The translations under genes were made by a program, and so were the position numbers. A stretch of DNA of 64,000 nucleotides from Mediterranea massiliensis (GTDB lineage: Bacteria; Bacteroidota; Bacteroidia; Bacteroidales; Bacteroidaceae): NCBI GenBank assembly GCA_015060685.1, contig SUXZ01000016.1:1-64000 (forward strand). Reading direction: 5' to 3'. The notes under the pieces were generated by a model that worked only from the letters and a program-made list of their open reading frames with translations, was not told where the DNA came from and searched no databases. This document shows positions 1 to 8,563 of the stretch, in pieces (the first letter of the stretch is position 1; every line of letters starts with the position of its first letter).

Positions 1-18
1 AATAGTTCTTTTGTGGAA

Positions 19-1215
19 CTAATCCAATAAAGAGTTAATTATTCCTTGATTTGCATCGTCTATCACTGAATTTTCCAACATTGTTATATATATTCGGGTG
101 GTTTGTTCTGAAGTGTGTCCCATTCCTGCACTGATGATAGAGATTGGGACATTGTGGTCGCGTGCAGCTGTTGCCCAACTGTGACGAGAGGTATAGGAGG
201 TTAGTTTACAGCTATTAGGAAACAGTTTCGATAATCTCCTCAACAAGCGATTGTAGTTGTTGATAGCAATCTGGTATTCTTCGTATGCTTGTTTTGCATC
301 TGTAGATGTTAGTATTGGGAATAGGTATGGTGACAACGCAGAAGAATAGCGGTCGATAATTCGTTGGATACATGGTTCTATTCTTATATTAAGGTGTTGC
401 CCTGTTTTGCGACGAGCATAACAGATAATGCCGTTCTGAATATTTTCTTTCTTTAGATAGGCAATATCGACGAATGCCATTCCACGGGTACAATAACTAA
501 AAATGAATATATCTCGCGCAAGAGCAAGCGGAGTTCCTACGGGCAAATTGAGTTTGTATAATTGGGAAATGATTGATTCCGGAACTGCACGCTTGCGTGT
601 ACGGTCTATGCCTGTATAAACTTCGGCAAAGGGATGAGATTGTTCAACCAACTTTTGCCTTACGGCTTTGTTGTAAACAGCGCGCATTATACGCATGTAG
701 AATGAAACGGAATTTCTTACCATTCCTCGCTGCACAAGAAAGGCATTGTAATTGGCTATGAGTTGTTCGGTTATGGCGGTGAATGGCAAATCAACTCCAC
801 CAAGAAATTCAACAAAGTTCTTCATTGTTTTCTCATAGTTTTGTGCAGTACCCAAGCGATTGGCATTACGCATCGTTTGTATCTGTGTCTGCATAAAGTG
901 TAATACCGAGACATGTGATTCCGGAGAGTTATAGTGTTCAATTATATCGCTAACGGTATAAATGGTTCCGCTATGCTCCAAATCCCTAACAATACGTTTC
1001 AACAAGATTACATCACTATTTATGCGGTTTTGAATCATTTGTCCATCTGTAACATTCATTGCCACTTCTCCTTTCTCTGCATCCCATTCATTAGGATGTA
1101 AACGGATATTGGTTGTAATCTGCCGTATCACTCTTCTATAGGTGACTTGATAGAATATTGTCCCTGCACGTCCTACGACTGTAGATGGTCGTAGCTTTAC
1201 CTTTATTGTTGCCAT
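19..1215 (-). CDS. Tyrosine recombinase, Bacteroidales integrase type
   Basis: Site-specific DNA recombinase of 398 aa. It has an arm-type DNA-binding region in about the first 90 residues, a SAM-like core-binding domain (about 105-205) and a C-terminal catalytic domain. Visible catalytic signatures are the first Arg in CTRGMAF, the RRKTG segment, box II in SRHSWAT, the GMGH motif and the nucleophile Tyr376 in TRIYI. The FVDIAYL and PYLFPI segments recur in the second recombinase at 8564-9523, so the two belong to one family, often found beside phase-variable surface genes in this order. Its partner locus, if any, lies beyond the left edge. It is transcribed away from tonB. Its DNA target cannot be read from this window. 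Confidence 0.93.
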   Translation of the reverse strand: MATIKVKLRPSTVVGRAGTIFYQVTYRRVIRQITTNIRLHPNEWDAEKGEVAMNVTDGQMIQNRINSDVILLKRIVRDLEHSGTIYTVSDIIEHYNSPESHVSVLHFMQTQIQTMRNANRLGTAQNYEKTMKNFVEFLGGVDLPFTAITEQLIANYNAFLVQRGMVRNSVSFYMRIMRAVYNKAVRQKLVEQSHPFAEVYTGIDRTRKRAVPESIISQLYKLNLPVGTPLALARDIFIFSYCTRGMAFVDIAYLKKENIQNGIICYARRKTGQHLNIRIEPCIQRIIDRYSSALSPYLFPILTSTDAKQAYEEYQIAINNYNRLLRRLSKLFPNSCKLTSYTSRHSWATAARDHNVPISIISAGMGHTSEQTTRIYITMLENSVIDDANQGIINSLLD

Positions 1216-1297
1216 AGTCGTTATAAATATATTATATTATAGAATAAGCTATTACGCTTTTTTGTTCAAAAAGACGGAGTTGACGTAAATACAAATT

Positions 1298-1329
1298 CAA
1301 AGATTGACAGATAAAGCAAATGCAACAAG
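1298..1329 (-). promoter_or_regulatory. Candidate promoter of the first recombinase
   Basis: On the minus strand, CTTG (1329-1326), a 20-nt spacer, then AATCTTTG (1305-1298) matches the Bacteroidetes TTTG/TAnnTTTG promoter with one mismatch in each box. It lies about 80 bp before the recombinase start. Confidence 0.4.
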
Positions 1330-1436
1330 TTTTAGAAACTGCATAAAGAATCATAGGTTTACCACAACATGCCATTGAGAAGGATTACGGAAAAAGGAAT
1401 ATGCAGAAATCTGCACAATCAATCATGCAGAAAATG

Positions 1437-1469
1437 CCAAAAATTGCATGGTTGAGCATGCAATTTTGG
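1437..1469 (-). terminator. Hairpin after tonB
   Basis: Arms 1437-1449 and 1458-1469 pair (CCAAAA-ATTGCAT with ATGCAATTTTGG, one extra A) around an 8-nt loop, 32 bp after the tonB stop. The following bases are only moderately T-rich, so it could be a weak terminator. Nearby ATGCAGAAA repeats (1401, 1425) and the palindrome GCAGAAATCTGC leave a recombinase binding site possible. Confidence 0.4.
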
Positions 1470-1500
1470 TAAATATGGTTCCTGGAATATAACAGATAGC

Positions 1501-2310
1501 TTATTTCAAATTGAAATAGTAAGTAATCGTGCCGGTTTGGTTGTTTAAGCCGCTGACGGCATTGAAGCGGGCACGCTTGGCGGCATCTTCAGCGGCTTTG
1601 CGAAGGGCAGGATTCACGGTGTTGGTTTGGCGATTGATGCTTGTTGAGATGACTTCGCCTTGAGGGTTAACGGTAATGGTAACAACTACACGGCCTTCGT
1701 CTTGCACATTATAGACGGGACGAGGCAAGCCACCTGTACCCAGCGAGCGTCCGTCAAGATTGAATGAGCCATAGCCACCGGCTCCTTGTGACAGGCCGGC
1801 ATCGGCATTACCGGTTTGGCTTCCTTGTACACCTTTACCCGAAGTAGCACCCTTATCACCCATCTGCGCGCCACGTCCAAAGGCATTGGCCACACGGTTG
1901 CGGGCGGTCTCTTCAGCAATCTTACGTTCGCGTTCGGCTTTCTCCTCGGCCAAGCGTTTTTCTTCAGCCAATCGTTCAGCTTCCAGTTCCTCGGGTGTTT
2001 TCTGATTGATTGGTTCTTCTTGCTTCTTTTCGATAGCAACGGTCTCTTCCACCTCTTGTGTCAGCAAAGGTTGCTCGGGCTGTTCTATGGGTTGAGTGGG
2101 AGCCTCTTCCGGAAGCACATCCACCTCAACCAATTCGGGAGCGGCTTCGCCAAAGGCATCGGGCACTTCACCCAACATAACGGATACGCCACCCTCTTCC
2201 TGCGGCTTAGGGATGGTGAAACCTACCAAAAACAGGAGCAATAGCAAGCAGAGGTGCACGAACAATGCACCACAAACGCCTACATATTTACCTTTCTGTT
2301 TTTGATTCAT
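1501..2310 (-). CDS. tonB: TonB-like energy transducer
   Basis: Periplasm-spanning protein of 269 aa that would pass energy from an ExbB/ExbD proton channel to outer-membrane transporters or related machines. An N-terminal membrane anchor (about 13-32) is followed by a Pro/Glu-rich stretch, a charged Glu/Lys/Arg helix (about 95-145), a Gly-rich linker and a TonB C-terminal domain in the last 80 residues (VVVTITVNPQGEV, ending in YYFNLK). It sits 3 bp after exbD in a pdxJ-exbB-exbD-tonB run. The Glu/Lys helix also resembles TolA, so a Tol-like role is an alternative. Confidence 0.85.
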   Translation of the reverse strand: MNQKQKGKYVGVCGALFVHLCLLLLLFLVGFTIPKPQEEGGVSVMLGEVPDAFGEAAPELVEVDVLPEEAPTQPIEQPEQPLLTQEVEETVAIEKKQEEPINQKTPEELEAERLAEEKRLAEEKAERERKIAEETARNRVANAFGRGAQMGDKGATSGKGVQGSQTGNADAGLSQGAGGYGSFNLDGRSLGTGGLPRPVYNVQDEGRVVVTITVNPQGEVISTSINRQTNTVNPALRKAAEDAAKRARFNAVSGLNNQTGTITYYFNLK

Positions 2311-2313
2311 AGC

Positions 2314-2724
2314 TTATTCTTCCGGTTGGCGAGTGGCCAGTACCATCTTAAATTGGTTTTCGTTGGCAATGTTCAGCACCTTGACAATTTCGCGATAGGG
2401 AACGGTTTCGTCGGCATAAAGAGCCACATACATTTCCGGTTCGCGAGCGGCACACGCCTGCAAGAAGGCAGGTAGCTCCTGCAACAACAAAGGTTGCTCT
2501 TTCTCGTTTCCGAAAGCTGCATAGAAATTCAGTTCCTTATCGATGATAACTCTGGTCAGTGGTTTTGCCGAAGTCTGCTGCTTGCCTTGCGGCAACAACA
2601 CCTTAATGGCATTGGGCGACACCACGGTAGAGGTAATCATGAAGAAGATTAGCAACAAGAAGATAACATCCGTCATGGATGCCATACTGAACATGGGCGA
2701 TATTTTTGCTCTTCGTTTCAGCAT
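2314..2724 (-). CDS. exbD: ExbD/TolR family biopolymer transport protein
   Basis: Small inner-membrane protein of 136 aa with one transmembrane helix (about 15-37) and a periplasmic domain. It would pair with the ExbB-like channel to use proton flow to drive TonB. The helix contains the expected conserved Asp in SMTDVIFLLLIFF. The gene overlaps the end of exbB by 7 bp and is followed after 3 bp by tonB, so translation of the three is probably coupled. The length and single-helix layout are typical of the family. Confidence 0.93.
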   Translation of the reverse strand: MLKRRAKISPMFSMASMTDVIFLLLIFFMITSTVVSPNAIKVLLPQGKQQTSAKPLTRVIIDKELNFYAAFGNEKEQPLLLQELPAFLQACAAREPEMYVALYADETVPYREIVKVLNIANENQFKMVLATRQPEE

Positions 2725-3446
2725 GGTTCGTTCAGCATATCCATGAAGGCCATGGTTTTAGCCTCCATTTTGTTGACTACTCCATCGAGTAGCGTAACTA
2801 AGTAATTATAGGCAAACATGGCGATGATACCCACCACCAAACCACCAACGGTAGTAATCATGGCTTCGTAGATACCACCCGAAAGCAACGTAATGTCGAT
2901 ATTATTTCCGGCATTGGCCATTTCGAAGAAGGCGCGTATCATACCCGTAACGGTACCAAGGAAACCAATCATCGGTGCGCCACTGGAGATAGTGGCCATG
3001 ATAGTCAGTCCTTTTTCCAACTTTGCCACTTCAATGTTTCCAGCATTCTCGATAGCTGTCTGCACATCGGCGGCAGGTCGTCCCAAGCGGCTGATACCCT
3101 TTTCAATCATACGTGCCGAAGGCGTATCAACACCACGGCAATAAGAGATTGCCGCTTTCGTTTCACCCGATTGGATATAATCCTTTATCTTATCCATGAA
3201 TTTCGGATCTTCCTTACCGGCGCGACGAATCACATAATAGCGTTCGAAGAGAATGTAGAAACAAATCAGCGACAAAATCGCTAAGATAATCATAATCCAG
3301 CCACCCTTCATGGCCATGCTCCACAAGGAAAGGCTCTCTTCAGGGGTAACTACAGGAGTCAGAACGGGATTACCTCCTGCAACCGAGTCGGCTGCAACCG
3401 GTATTGCCTGGGCAAGAATTGTCATCAGTTCCATTATCTTAAACAT
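2718..3446 (-). CDS. exbB: MotA/TolQ/ExbB family proton channel protein
   Basis: Inner-membrane channel subunit of 242 aa. A hydrophobic N-terminal segment precedes a first helix (about 48-68), a cytoplasmic stretch, and two helices near the C-terminus containing the family signature ([18 protein letters not shown], then the [19 protein letters not shown] segment). With ExbD it would form the proton-motive-force motor that energises TonB. The start overlaps the 3' end of pdxJ by 13 bp, tying the motor genes to the vitamin B6 gene in one transcript, an arrangement I recall in other Bacteroides. Confidence 0.93.
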   Translation of the reverse strand: MFKIMELMTILAQAIPVAADSVAGGNPVLTPVVTPEESLSLWSMAMKGGWIMIILAILSLICFYILFERYYVIRRAGKEDPKFMDKIKDYIQSGETKAAISYCRGVDTPSARMIEKGISRLGRPAADVQTAIENAGNIEVAKLEKGLTIMATISSGAPMIGFLGTVTGMIRAFFEMANAGNNIDITLLSGGIYEAMITTVGGLVVGIIAMFAYNYLVTLLDGVVNKMEAKTMAFMDMLNEPC

Positions 3447-4147
3447 TTTTTATATTCCTTGATGGTTTGCTCCAATCCCAAATAGAGTGCATCGCTTATC
3501 AATGCATGTCCGATAGAGACTTCGTCTGTCCAAGGAATGTGTTGGTAAAAATATTGCAAATTAAGTAAGCTTAAATCGTGTCCGGCATTCAAACCCAAGC
3601 CATACTTACGAGCGGCTTTAGCGGCCTCTACGAAAGGAGCGATGGCCTTCTCCGGATTCGCCGGGAAAAGGGTTGCATAAGGCTCGGTGTAGAGTTCCAC
3701 CCTATCGGCACCGGCTTTGGCGGCATATTCCACCATTTCGGGGTCGGCATCTACAAACACCGAAGTACGGATGCCCACTTGCTTGAACTGCTCCAAGACC
3801 TCGGTAAGGAAAGTGAAATGCTCCTTAGTATTCCATCCGGCATTCGACGTGAGTTGCGTGGGCGAATCGGGCACTAAAGTAACCTGATGCGGCTTTACCT
3901 TCAACACCAAATCGACAAATTCTGGCGAGGGATTACCCTCGATATTGAATTCGGTATGCAACACCGGACGCAAGTTCAGCACATCCTTACGGGTGATATG
4001 GCGTTCGTCGGGACGTGGATGCACGGTAATACCATCTGCTCCAAACGTTTCACAATCCAAAGCAACCTTTACTACATCGGGCACATTACCTCCACGAGCA
4101 TTGCGTAAAGTGGCAATTTTATTGATATTTACACTTAATTTCGTCAT
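3434..4147 (-). CDS. pdxJ: Pyridoxine 5'-phosphate synthase PdxJ
   Basis: Last step of the DXP-dependent pyridoxal 5'-phosphate pathway: condenses 1-deoxyxylulose 5-phosphate with 3-amino-2-oxopropyl phosphate. The 237-aa protein is full length for the family and shows the TIM-barrel signatures [14 protein letters not shown] at the N-terminus, HPRPDERHI at residues 43-51 with the phosphate-binding and catalytic residues, and the GLNAGHDL loop near residue 190. First gene of the pdxJ-exbB-exbD-tonB run and divergent from nadK. A TATTTTTG box lies upstream (4176-4169) without a clear -33 partner. Confidence 0.96.
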   Translation of the reverse strand: MTKLSVNINKIATLRNARGGNVPDVVKVALDCETFGADGITVHPRPDERHITRKDVLNLRPVLHTEFNIEGNPSPEFVDLVLKVKPHQVTLVPDSPTQLTSNAGWNTKEHFTFLTEVLEQFKQVGIRTSVFVDADPEMVEYAAKAGADRVELYTEPYATLFPANPEKAIAPFVEAAKAARKYGLGLNAGHDLSLLNLQYFYQHIPWTDEVSIGHALISDALYLGLEQTIKEYKKCLR

Positions 4148-4258
4148 ACTATATTATCTTGTTGGCGACAAAAATACAAAATATACCGGTATCATCGCTT
4201 TTTTCTAAGAAAAAAATAGCATCTTTGCAGCACCAACAACGACTAAGAACTCCCGCCT

Positions 4259-5128
4259 ATGAAGTTTGCTATCATTGGAAATACCTATCAAGCCAGCAAG
4301 TCGTCGCATGCTGAGAATCTGTTTCGCATATTGGCGAAACGAGGCGCCGAACTCTGCATATGCCGCAAGTTTTATCATTTCTTGACCGATGAGTTACATT
4401 TAACGCTACCACCGGCCAGTTTGTTCGATGGCGATGAATTCGATGCGGATATGGTTATCAGTATCGGTGGAGACGGTACATTCTTGAAAGCAGCAAGCCG
4501 TGTAGGCAAGAAAAACATTCCCATCCTGGGTATCAACACCGGACGATTGGGATTCTTGGCAGACATCTCTCCCGACGACATGGAGAGCACCTTCAACGAA
4601 ATATACGAGCATAAATACAAGGTGGAAGAGCGAAGTGTGCTGCATTTGAAGTGCGACGATGCTAACTTGCAACAAGCACCGTATGCATTGAATGAAATTG
4701 CCGTGTTAAAACGGGACAGCTCGTCCATGATCAGCATCAAAGTAGCCATTAACGGAGCACCACTGACTACCTACCAAGCCGACGGATTGGTTATTGCAAC
4801 GCCAACCGGTTCGACAGCATACTCGCTTAGCGTAGGCGGCCCCATCATGGTACCCCATTGCAACACCATAGCCATTACCCCTGTAGCGCCTCATAGCCTG
4901 AATGTACGTCCCATCGTGATTTGCGACGATTGGGAGTTGACACTCGACGTAGAGAGTCGTAGCCACAACTTCCTGATTGCCATAGACGGGCGAAGCGAAT
5001 CGTGCAAAGAAACCACCCGCCTCACCATTTGCAAAGCAGACTATAGCATCAAAGTAGTAAAGCGCTACAACCACATCTTTTTCGATGCCCTACGCAACAA
5101 GATGATGTGGGGTGCAGATGTCAGATAG
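4259..5128 (+). CDS. nadK: NAD kinase
   Basis: Phosphorylates NAD to NADP, the only route to NADP. The 289-aa protein has the diagnostic GGDGT motif at residues 70-74, the NE motif in ALNEIAVL and the glycine-rich [15 protein letters not shown] segment of the C-terminal beta domain. It diverges from pdxJ across a 111-bp gap. The sequence ATAGCATCTTTG about 35 bp before the start resembles a Bacteroidetes -7 box. No other gene follows on this strand before the lipoprotein locus. Confidence 0.97.
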   Translation: MKFAIIGNTYQASKSSHAENLFRILAKRGAELCICRKFYHFLTDELHLTLPPASLFDGDEFDADMVISIGGDGTFLKAASRVGKKNIPILGINTGRLGFLADISPDDMESTFNEIYEHKYKVEERSVLHLKCDDANLQQAPYALNEIAVLKRDSSSMISIKVAINGAPLTTYQADGLVIATPTGSTAYSLSVGGPIMVPHCNTIAITPVAPHSLNVRPIVICDDWELTLDVESRSHNFLIAIDGRSESCKETTRLTICKADYSIKVVKRYNHIFFDALRNKMMWGADVR

Positions 5129-5228
5129 GTCAAACACCTGAAGAAACTACAACCCCAACTTTAGGTTTACATTCACACATTCTAATTACAACTGAAATCA
5201 GTCAATACTGACGACCGACTTCGGTCTT

Positions 5229-5255
5229 AACTTAAGATTAAATTCAGCTTAAGTT
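5229..5255. terminator. AT-rich hairpin after nadK
   Basis: AACTTAAG (5229-5236) and CTTAAGTT (5248-5255) pair perfectly around 11 nt. A second small hairpin, GACCGA-CT-TCGGTC, sits at 5213-5226. Neither has a strong T-tract, so the terminator call is weak. Confidence 0.3.
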
Positions 5256-5303
5256 ATGGCTAAAAAAACTCGATTATTACAACATGCATCATTATAATAA
5301 AAT

Positions 5304-5337
5304 AATAGGGGGCGACCTTCACAGGCCGTCCCCTATT
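5304..5337 (-). terminator. Terminator of the collagen-like lipoprotein gene
   Basis: On the minus strand a strong GC-rich stem (AATAGGGG against CCCCCTATT at the base, GGCCT/AGGTC at the tip, loop GTGA, one mismatch, one wobble) is followed by a T-rich stretch. It is homologous to the terminator of the partner lipoprotein gene at 12607-12634, in inverted orientation. Confidence 0.85.
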
Positions 5338-5382
5338 TTATTTTACCTTTTTTGAAAAAGAATCATTTCCAATAGGAAATTA
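5304..5382 (-). repeat. Distal inverted repeat, left copy (3' end of lipoprotein gene)
   Basis: Read on the minus strand, about 80 bp here match the downstream region of the partner gene at 12559-12634. The match includes the block TTCTTTTTCAAAAAAGG, then GTAAAAT, and the terminator core GGCCTGTGAAGGTCGCCCC. Together with the inner 75-bp repeats this shows that the two genes are an inverted duplication. Confidence 0.85.
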
Positions 5383-5421
5383 CTATTTTTAAAGGGAATA
5401 ATTTCTGTTATTAGTAATTGA

Positions 5422-8400
5422 TTACTTCTTTTCTTTCAACAAAGTAACAGGAATTTCACATTTTACAACTGACAAGTTTTCAAATGTTACGGTTGCAATT
5501 ACTGTCAAATTATGATCTTCAACCAAGCCTGTACCTTCATTGTACCAAGTTACAACACCTGTTGCAGGATCAACAGACAACTTACTATTGTTAGACATTT
5601 GTCCTGTAATCAACTTGTAAGCAGCATCTTCCTTGAATGCAAACTCAATTGTAGGTTCTGCTACCTTATAGTCATCGGTTGCCTTCTTAGAGAGAACAAG
5701 TTTCTTAGCATCCTTATCCCAAGCATAGATAACTTCCGCACTATTATCGTTTACGATTACAAGAGGAGCTACTTCTGTAGTGTTATTACCGATACCATTA
5801 CCGTAGAGTGAAGTGCCTTGTTTTACGCCACTAACGAATGGATTAACGAAGATTACGTTGTATGTAAAGTCACATTCTTCACCATTCAACAATACAGTAT
5901 TGTAGTCAACCTTAACCACTTCGTAAGCCTTATCCATAGCCTTCTTCAACTTGATAATATCGTCAGCATTGATTTCTGCAACTGTCTTGCTGTCCTTATC
6001 GTTGATTTCGAATGCAAGAGTATTTACATTATTAATAGTGCTGTAGTATTGGAAGATATCCTTACCATCGATCTTCTTGAAGTGTTCACCGATGTATGAA
6101 GACATTTCCCAAGTACCGTTCAATTGACCCTTAACCTTCACATAGTCACCGGCTACGCCGTCCCATGTAGGAATGTAGTAGAGTTGGTTGTAATCGAACT
6201 TCTTGCAATCTTCCTTCACATAAACCTTTTGAGTCATCACGAAGTCGCTATAAGACTTAGGATCGTTTGCAGGAATTGTAATAGTGAAGATGTATTCAGC
6301 ACCCTTACCATTAATATCCTTATAAGTGTTTTCAGTCAAGATTGAAGGATCGATAGAAACCTTAATGTTAGAAGTTTCAAGACTATTGTTATTCAGCATG
6401 ATTTCGCTAAAGAATCCGTTACCATTGACTATATTATAGTTACCAATAGCAAATTGTTCTTTATACAATTCCAAATTCTTACCGTCTTTTTGGGTTGTGG
6501 TCAATGTTACATAATAAATACCATAACCTCCGCCATAGTAATTCCAGAATGTTTCTGCGCTCAAACCACTTGCACCATACAGTTTATTGTTTACGTCTTT
6601 CCAAGGCATTTCAGAAACAGCTGTCAGACCCTTGATAGTGTGATATTCAAATTCCTTGGCTGCACTTATGTCAACAAGTGTAGGATCCAAATCATCTGGA
6701 TTAACAACATCCTTATCTGAAATATTAATCTTAATGTAAGCAGAAGCAATCAAGCACTCTTCACCTGCATTGTTTGTCGCGAAAGCATCCACTCTTACAA
6801 TAGGCTTACGGTTAATAGCTTGTGTCTTATTTCCTGCTAACTCACTATTTAGTGTAATTATACCGCTTTCAACATTATCACTAATAAACCATTGGTGATT
6901 GGTTTTTTGAGGATCATTCGCAAGATATTCAGCAGGTTTAGAGAACTTATAGCTAAATCCAGTAAAGCCAAGGCTGGTCAACCATTTACGCATATCAGGA
7001 GCATACAAATCTACATATTTGTTCAAATCCAAACCTGCTTCATTATCGTATTTGAATGAAAGATTGGCAGGATCATCAAGCGTAACAAATCGTTTAACAA
7101 AAGCATCAGTTTCGCCTTTCTTAAAGCCATACATAGAATAACGGGTTCCTCTATTATAGAATTCAACGGCAGGTTCACCCTCTTTGGTTGCCACTTTGTT
7201 AGCCAAAATAGTATAGATACCAGTAGTAGTTACATGTACATAATCAGAAGTGATAGGAGTTGTGCCATACCATGCTTGAAGGGCTGCAATATCCTCCTTG
7301 TTGCTACTTACAGCTGTAGGATTGATAGTAGCCAATACTGATACAACACCATCCTCAGGAGTTGCAGAAACAACATTCAGCAAGTTGCTCTTGTCTGCAG
7401 CCATGGCGCGAGTTGTAACGGTACGGTTGATAAAGCCCCAGTTAGTACCGGTGATATAAGCATCTGTCGGGTTCAAACGATAGAACATCTCAACTTGGTT
7501 TGATTTGTTGAGTGAAAGAGCTTTCAGGTATTCTGTTTCACCAACATATGTCTTTTCGTCATAGTAATTTATAATATGATAGAAAGAAGTATTAGTGGTA
7601 GGATATGGAACCTCGCTACTGATTACTTCAGGAATGAAAGCTACAGAACCTAAAGCCTTGCCTACGTAAAGGATAACTTCCTTGTCTGTTCCGTCAACAC
7701 CTGAAAGTTTCAGCATGTTACCGTCCAAAACAGCACTAACACCGGCAGCCTTCCAACTGATAGTGGTACTTTCTACCTTTTTGCCATCTTGATAAATATC
7801 GAAACAGCCGGTTTCAGCATTAGGTACATAGTATTTACCGTCCTTACCGTCTTTGCCATCAACGCCGTCTTTGCCATCAACGCCGTCTTTGCCATCAACG
7901 CCGTCCTTGCCATCAACGCCGTCTTTACCATCTACGCCGTCTTTACCATCTACGCCGTCTTTACCATCTACGCCGTCTTTACCATCTACGCCGTCTTTAC
8001 CATCAACGCCGTCTTTACCATCTACGCCGTCCTTGCCGTCCAAACCGATTGCCTTGTAATCAGTCTTAACGCCATCTTGATACCAATAGCCATCTTCTCC
8101 GATAGTCCAAACAACAGCGTTCTTTCCATCTACGCCATCCTTACCATTTTGACCATCTTTACCGTCTTGACCATTTTGGCCGTCCTTACCATTAGTTAAG
8201 GTGTATTTTCCACCATTGCTCATGCTAATGGTAACGCCATTGGCAGTTGATTGTACATCGGTGATTACTACACCGCTTTGCAACAGGGCTTCCAATTGTT
8301 GAATAGAAGCTTTTTGTGCATCAATTTGCCCTTGCAAATCGCTAATTTCGTCATCGTAATCTGTACATGATACGACAACTGCAGAACCTGTCAGTAAAGC

Positions 8401-8436
8401 ACTTAACAGAAATGCATTTAAAAACTTTTTGTTCAT
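5422..8436 (-). CDS. Large surface lipoprotein with collagen-like repeats (switchable partner A)
   Basis: Predicted exported lipoprotein of 1004 aa, function unknown. It starts MNKKFLNA and has a lipobox ending VVSC with acylated Cys24, followed by TDYDDE and a short helix (about 30-52). Collagen-like GxY repeats follow: a first patch (NGKDGQ type, about 83-107) and a long GVDGKD array (about 133-200). The remainder looks like beta-rich domains. Segments such as FIPE, the TRA motif and SAYIKINISD match equivalent places in the 939-aa protein at 9716-12535, so they are paralogs. No Bacteroidetes promoter faces it in the present orientation, only the 75-bp repeat shared with its partner; it lies downstream of the recombinase on the same strand. 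It belongs to the group often annotated as PL29 lyase N-terminal domain proteins, but I see no lyase active site. Confidence 0.85.
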   Translation of the reverse strand: MNKKFLNAFLLSALLTGSAVVVSCTDYDDEISDLQGQIDAQKASIQQLEALLQSGVVITDVQSTANGVTISMSNGGKYTLTNGKDGQNGQDGKDGQNGKDGVDGKNAVVWTIGEDGYWYQDGVKTDYKAIGLDGKDGVDGKDGVDGKDGVDGKDGVDGKDGVDGKDGVDGKDGVDGKDGVDGKDGVDGKDGVDGKDGKDGKYYVPNAETGCFDIYQDGKKVESTTISWKAAGVSAVLDGNMLKLSGVDGTDKEVILYVGKALGSVAFIPEVISSEVPYPTTNTSFYHIINYYDEKTYVGETEYLKALSLNKSNQVEMFYRLNPTDAYITGTNWGFINRTVTTRAMAADKSNLLNVVSATPEDGVVSVLATINPTAVSSNKEDIAALQAWYGTTPITSDYVHVTTTGIYTILANKVATKEGEPAVEFYNRGTRYSMYGFKKGETDAFVKRFVTLDDPANLSFKYDNEAGLDLNKYVDLYAPDMRKWLTSLGFTGFSYKFSKPAEYLANDPQKTNHQWFISDNVESGIITLNSELAGNKTQAINRKPIVRVDAFATNNAGEECLIASAYIKINISDKDVVNPDDLDPTLVDISAAKEFEYHTIKGLTAVSEMPWKDVNNKLYGASGLSAETFWNYYGGGYGIYYVTLTTTQKDGKNLELYKEQFAIGNYNIVNGNGFFSEIMLNNNSLETSNIKVSIDPSILTENTYKDINGKGAEYIFTITIPANDPKSYSDFVMTQKVYVKEDCKKFDYNQLYYIPTWDGVAGDYVKVKGQLNGTWEMSSYIGEHFKKIDGKDIFQYYSTINNVNTLAFEINDKDSKTVAEINADDIIKLKKAMDKAYEVVKVDYNTVLLNGEECDFTYNVIFVNPFVSGVKQGTSLYGNGIGNNTTEVAPLVIVNDNSAEVIYAWDKDAKKLVLSKKATDDYKVAEPTIEFAFKEDAAYKLITGQMSNNSKLSVDPATGVVTWYNEGTGLVEDHNLTVIATVTFENLSVVKCEIPVTLLKEKK
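7851..8045 (-). repeat. 18-bp tandem repeats encoding GVDGKD
   Basis: About ten in-frame copies of an 18-bp unit (plus strand: catcWacgccgtcYttRc) with only wobble differences, ending in variants (GLDGKD, GKDGKD). Each unit is six codons, so gain or loss of units by slippage would keep the reading frame and change only the length of the collagen-like stalk. Confidence 0.95.
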
Positions 8437-8442
8437 AAAAAT

Positions 8443-8517
8443 AAACTTTAATTTATAAATTAAAAAAAATGGTTTGTTAATTATTTCTCACTTTTTTTCC
8501 GTTACTTTATAGTTAAC
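8443..8517. repeat. Inner inverted repeat, left copy (75 bp, perfect)
   Basis: Reverse complement of 9634-9708 with no mismatch by direct comparison. It starts GTTAACTATAAAGTAACGG (minus strand) and ends just before the start codon of the collagen-like lipoprotein gene. It contains an 18-nt perfect palindrome, TTTAATTTATAAATTAAA (8447-8464). After a short divergent gap, the first 24 coding bases of the two genes are also identical. Confidence 0.97.
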
Positions 8518-8563
8518 AGAATTTGATATGCACAAAAAACTTATATTATTAATATACAAGGGT

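Noticed and set aside
7789..8199. Long plus-strand reading frames opposite the collagen-like repeats
   Set aside because: They are the antisense of an 18-bp tandem repeat, which stays open in several frames; the encoded peptides are simple repeats without a start context.
5422..8436. Polysaccharide lyase (PL29) activity for the collagen-like lipoprotein
   Set aside because: Only the N-terminal region resembles proteins carrying that label; no catalytic residues or lyase fold can be argued from the sequence.
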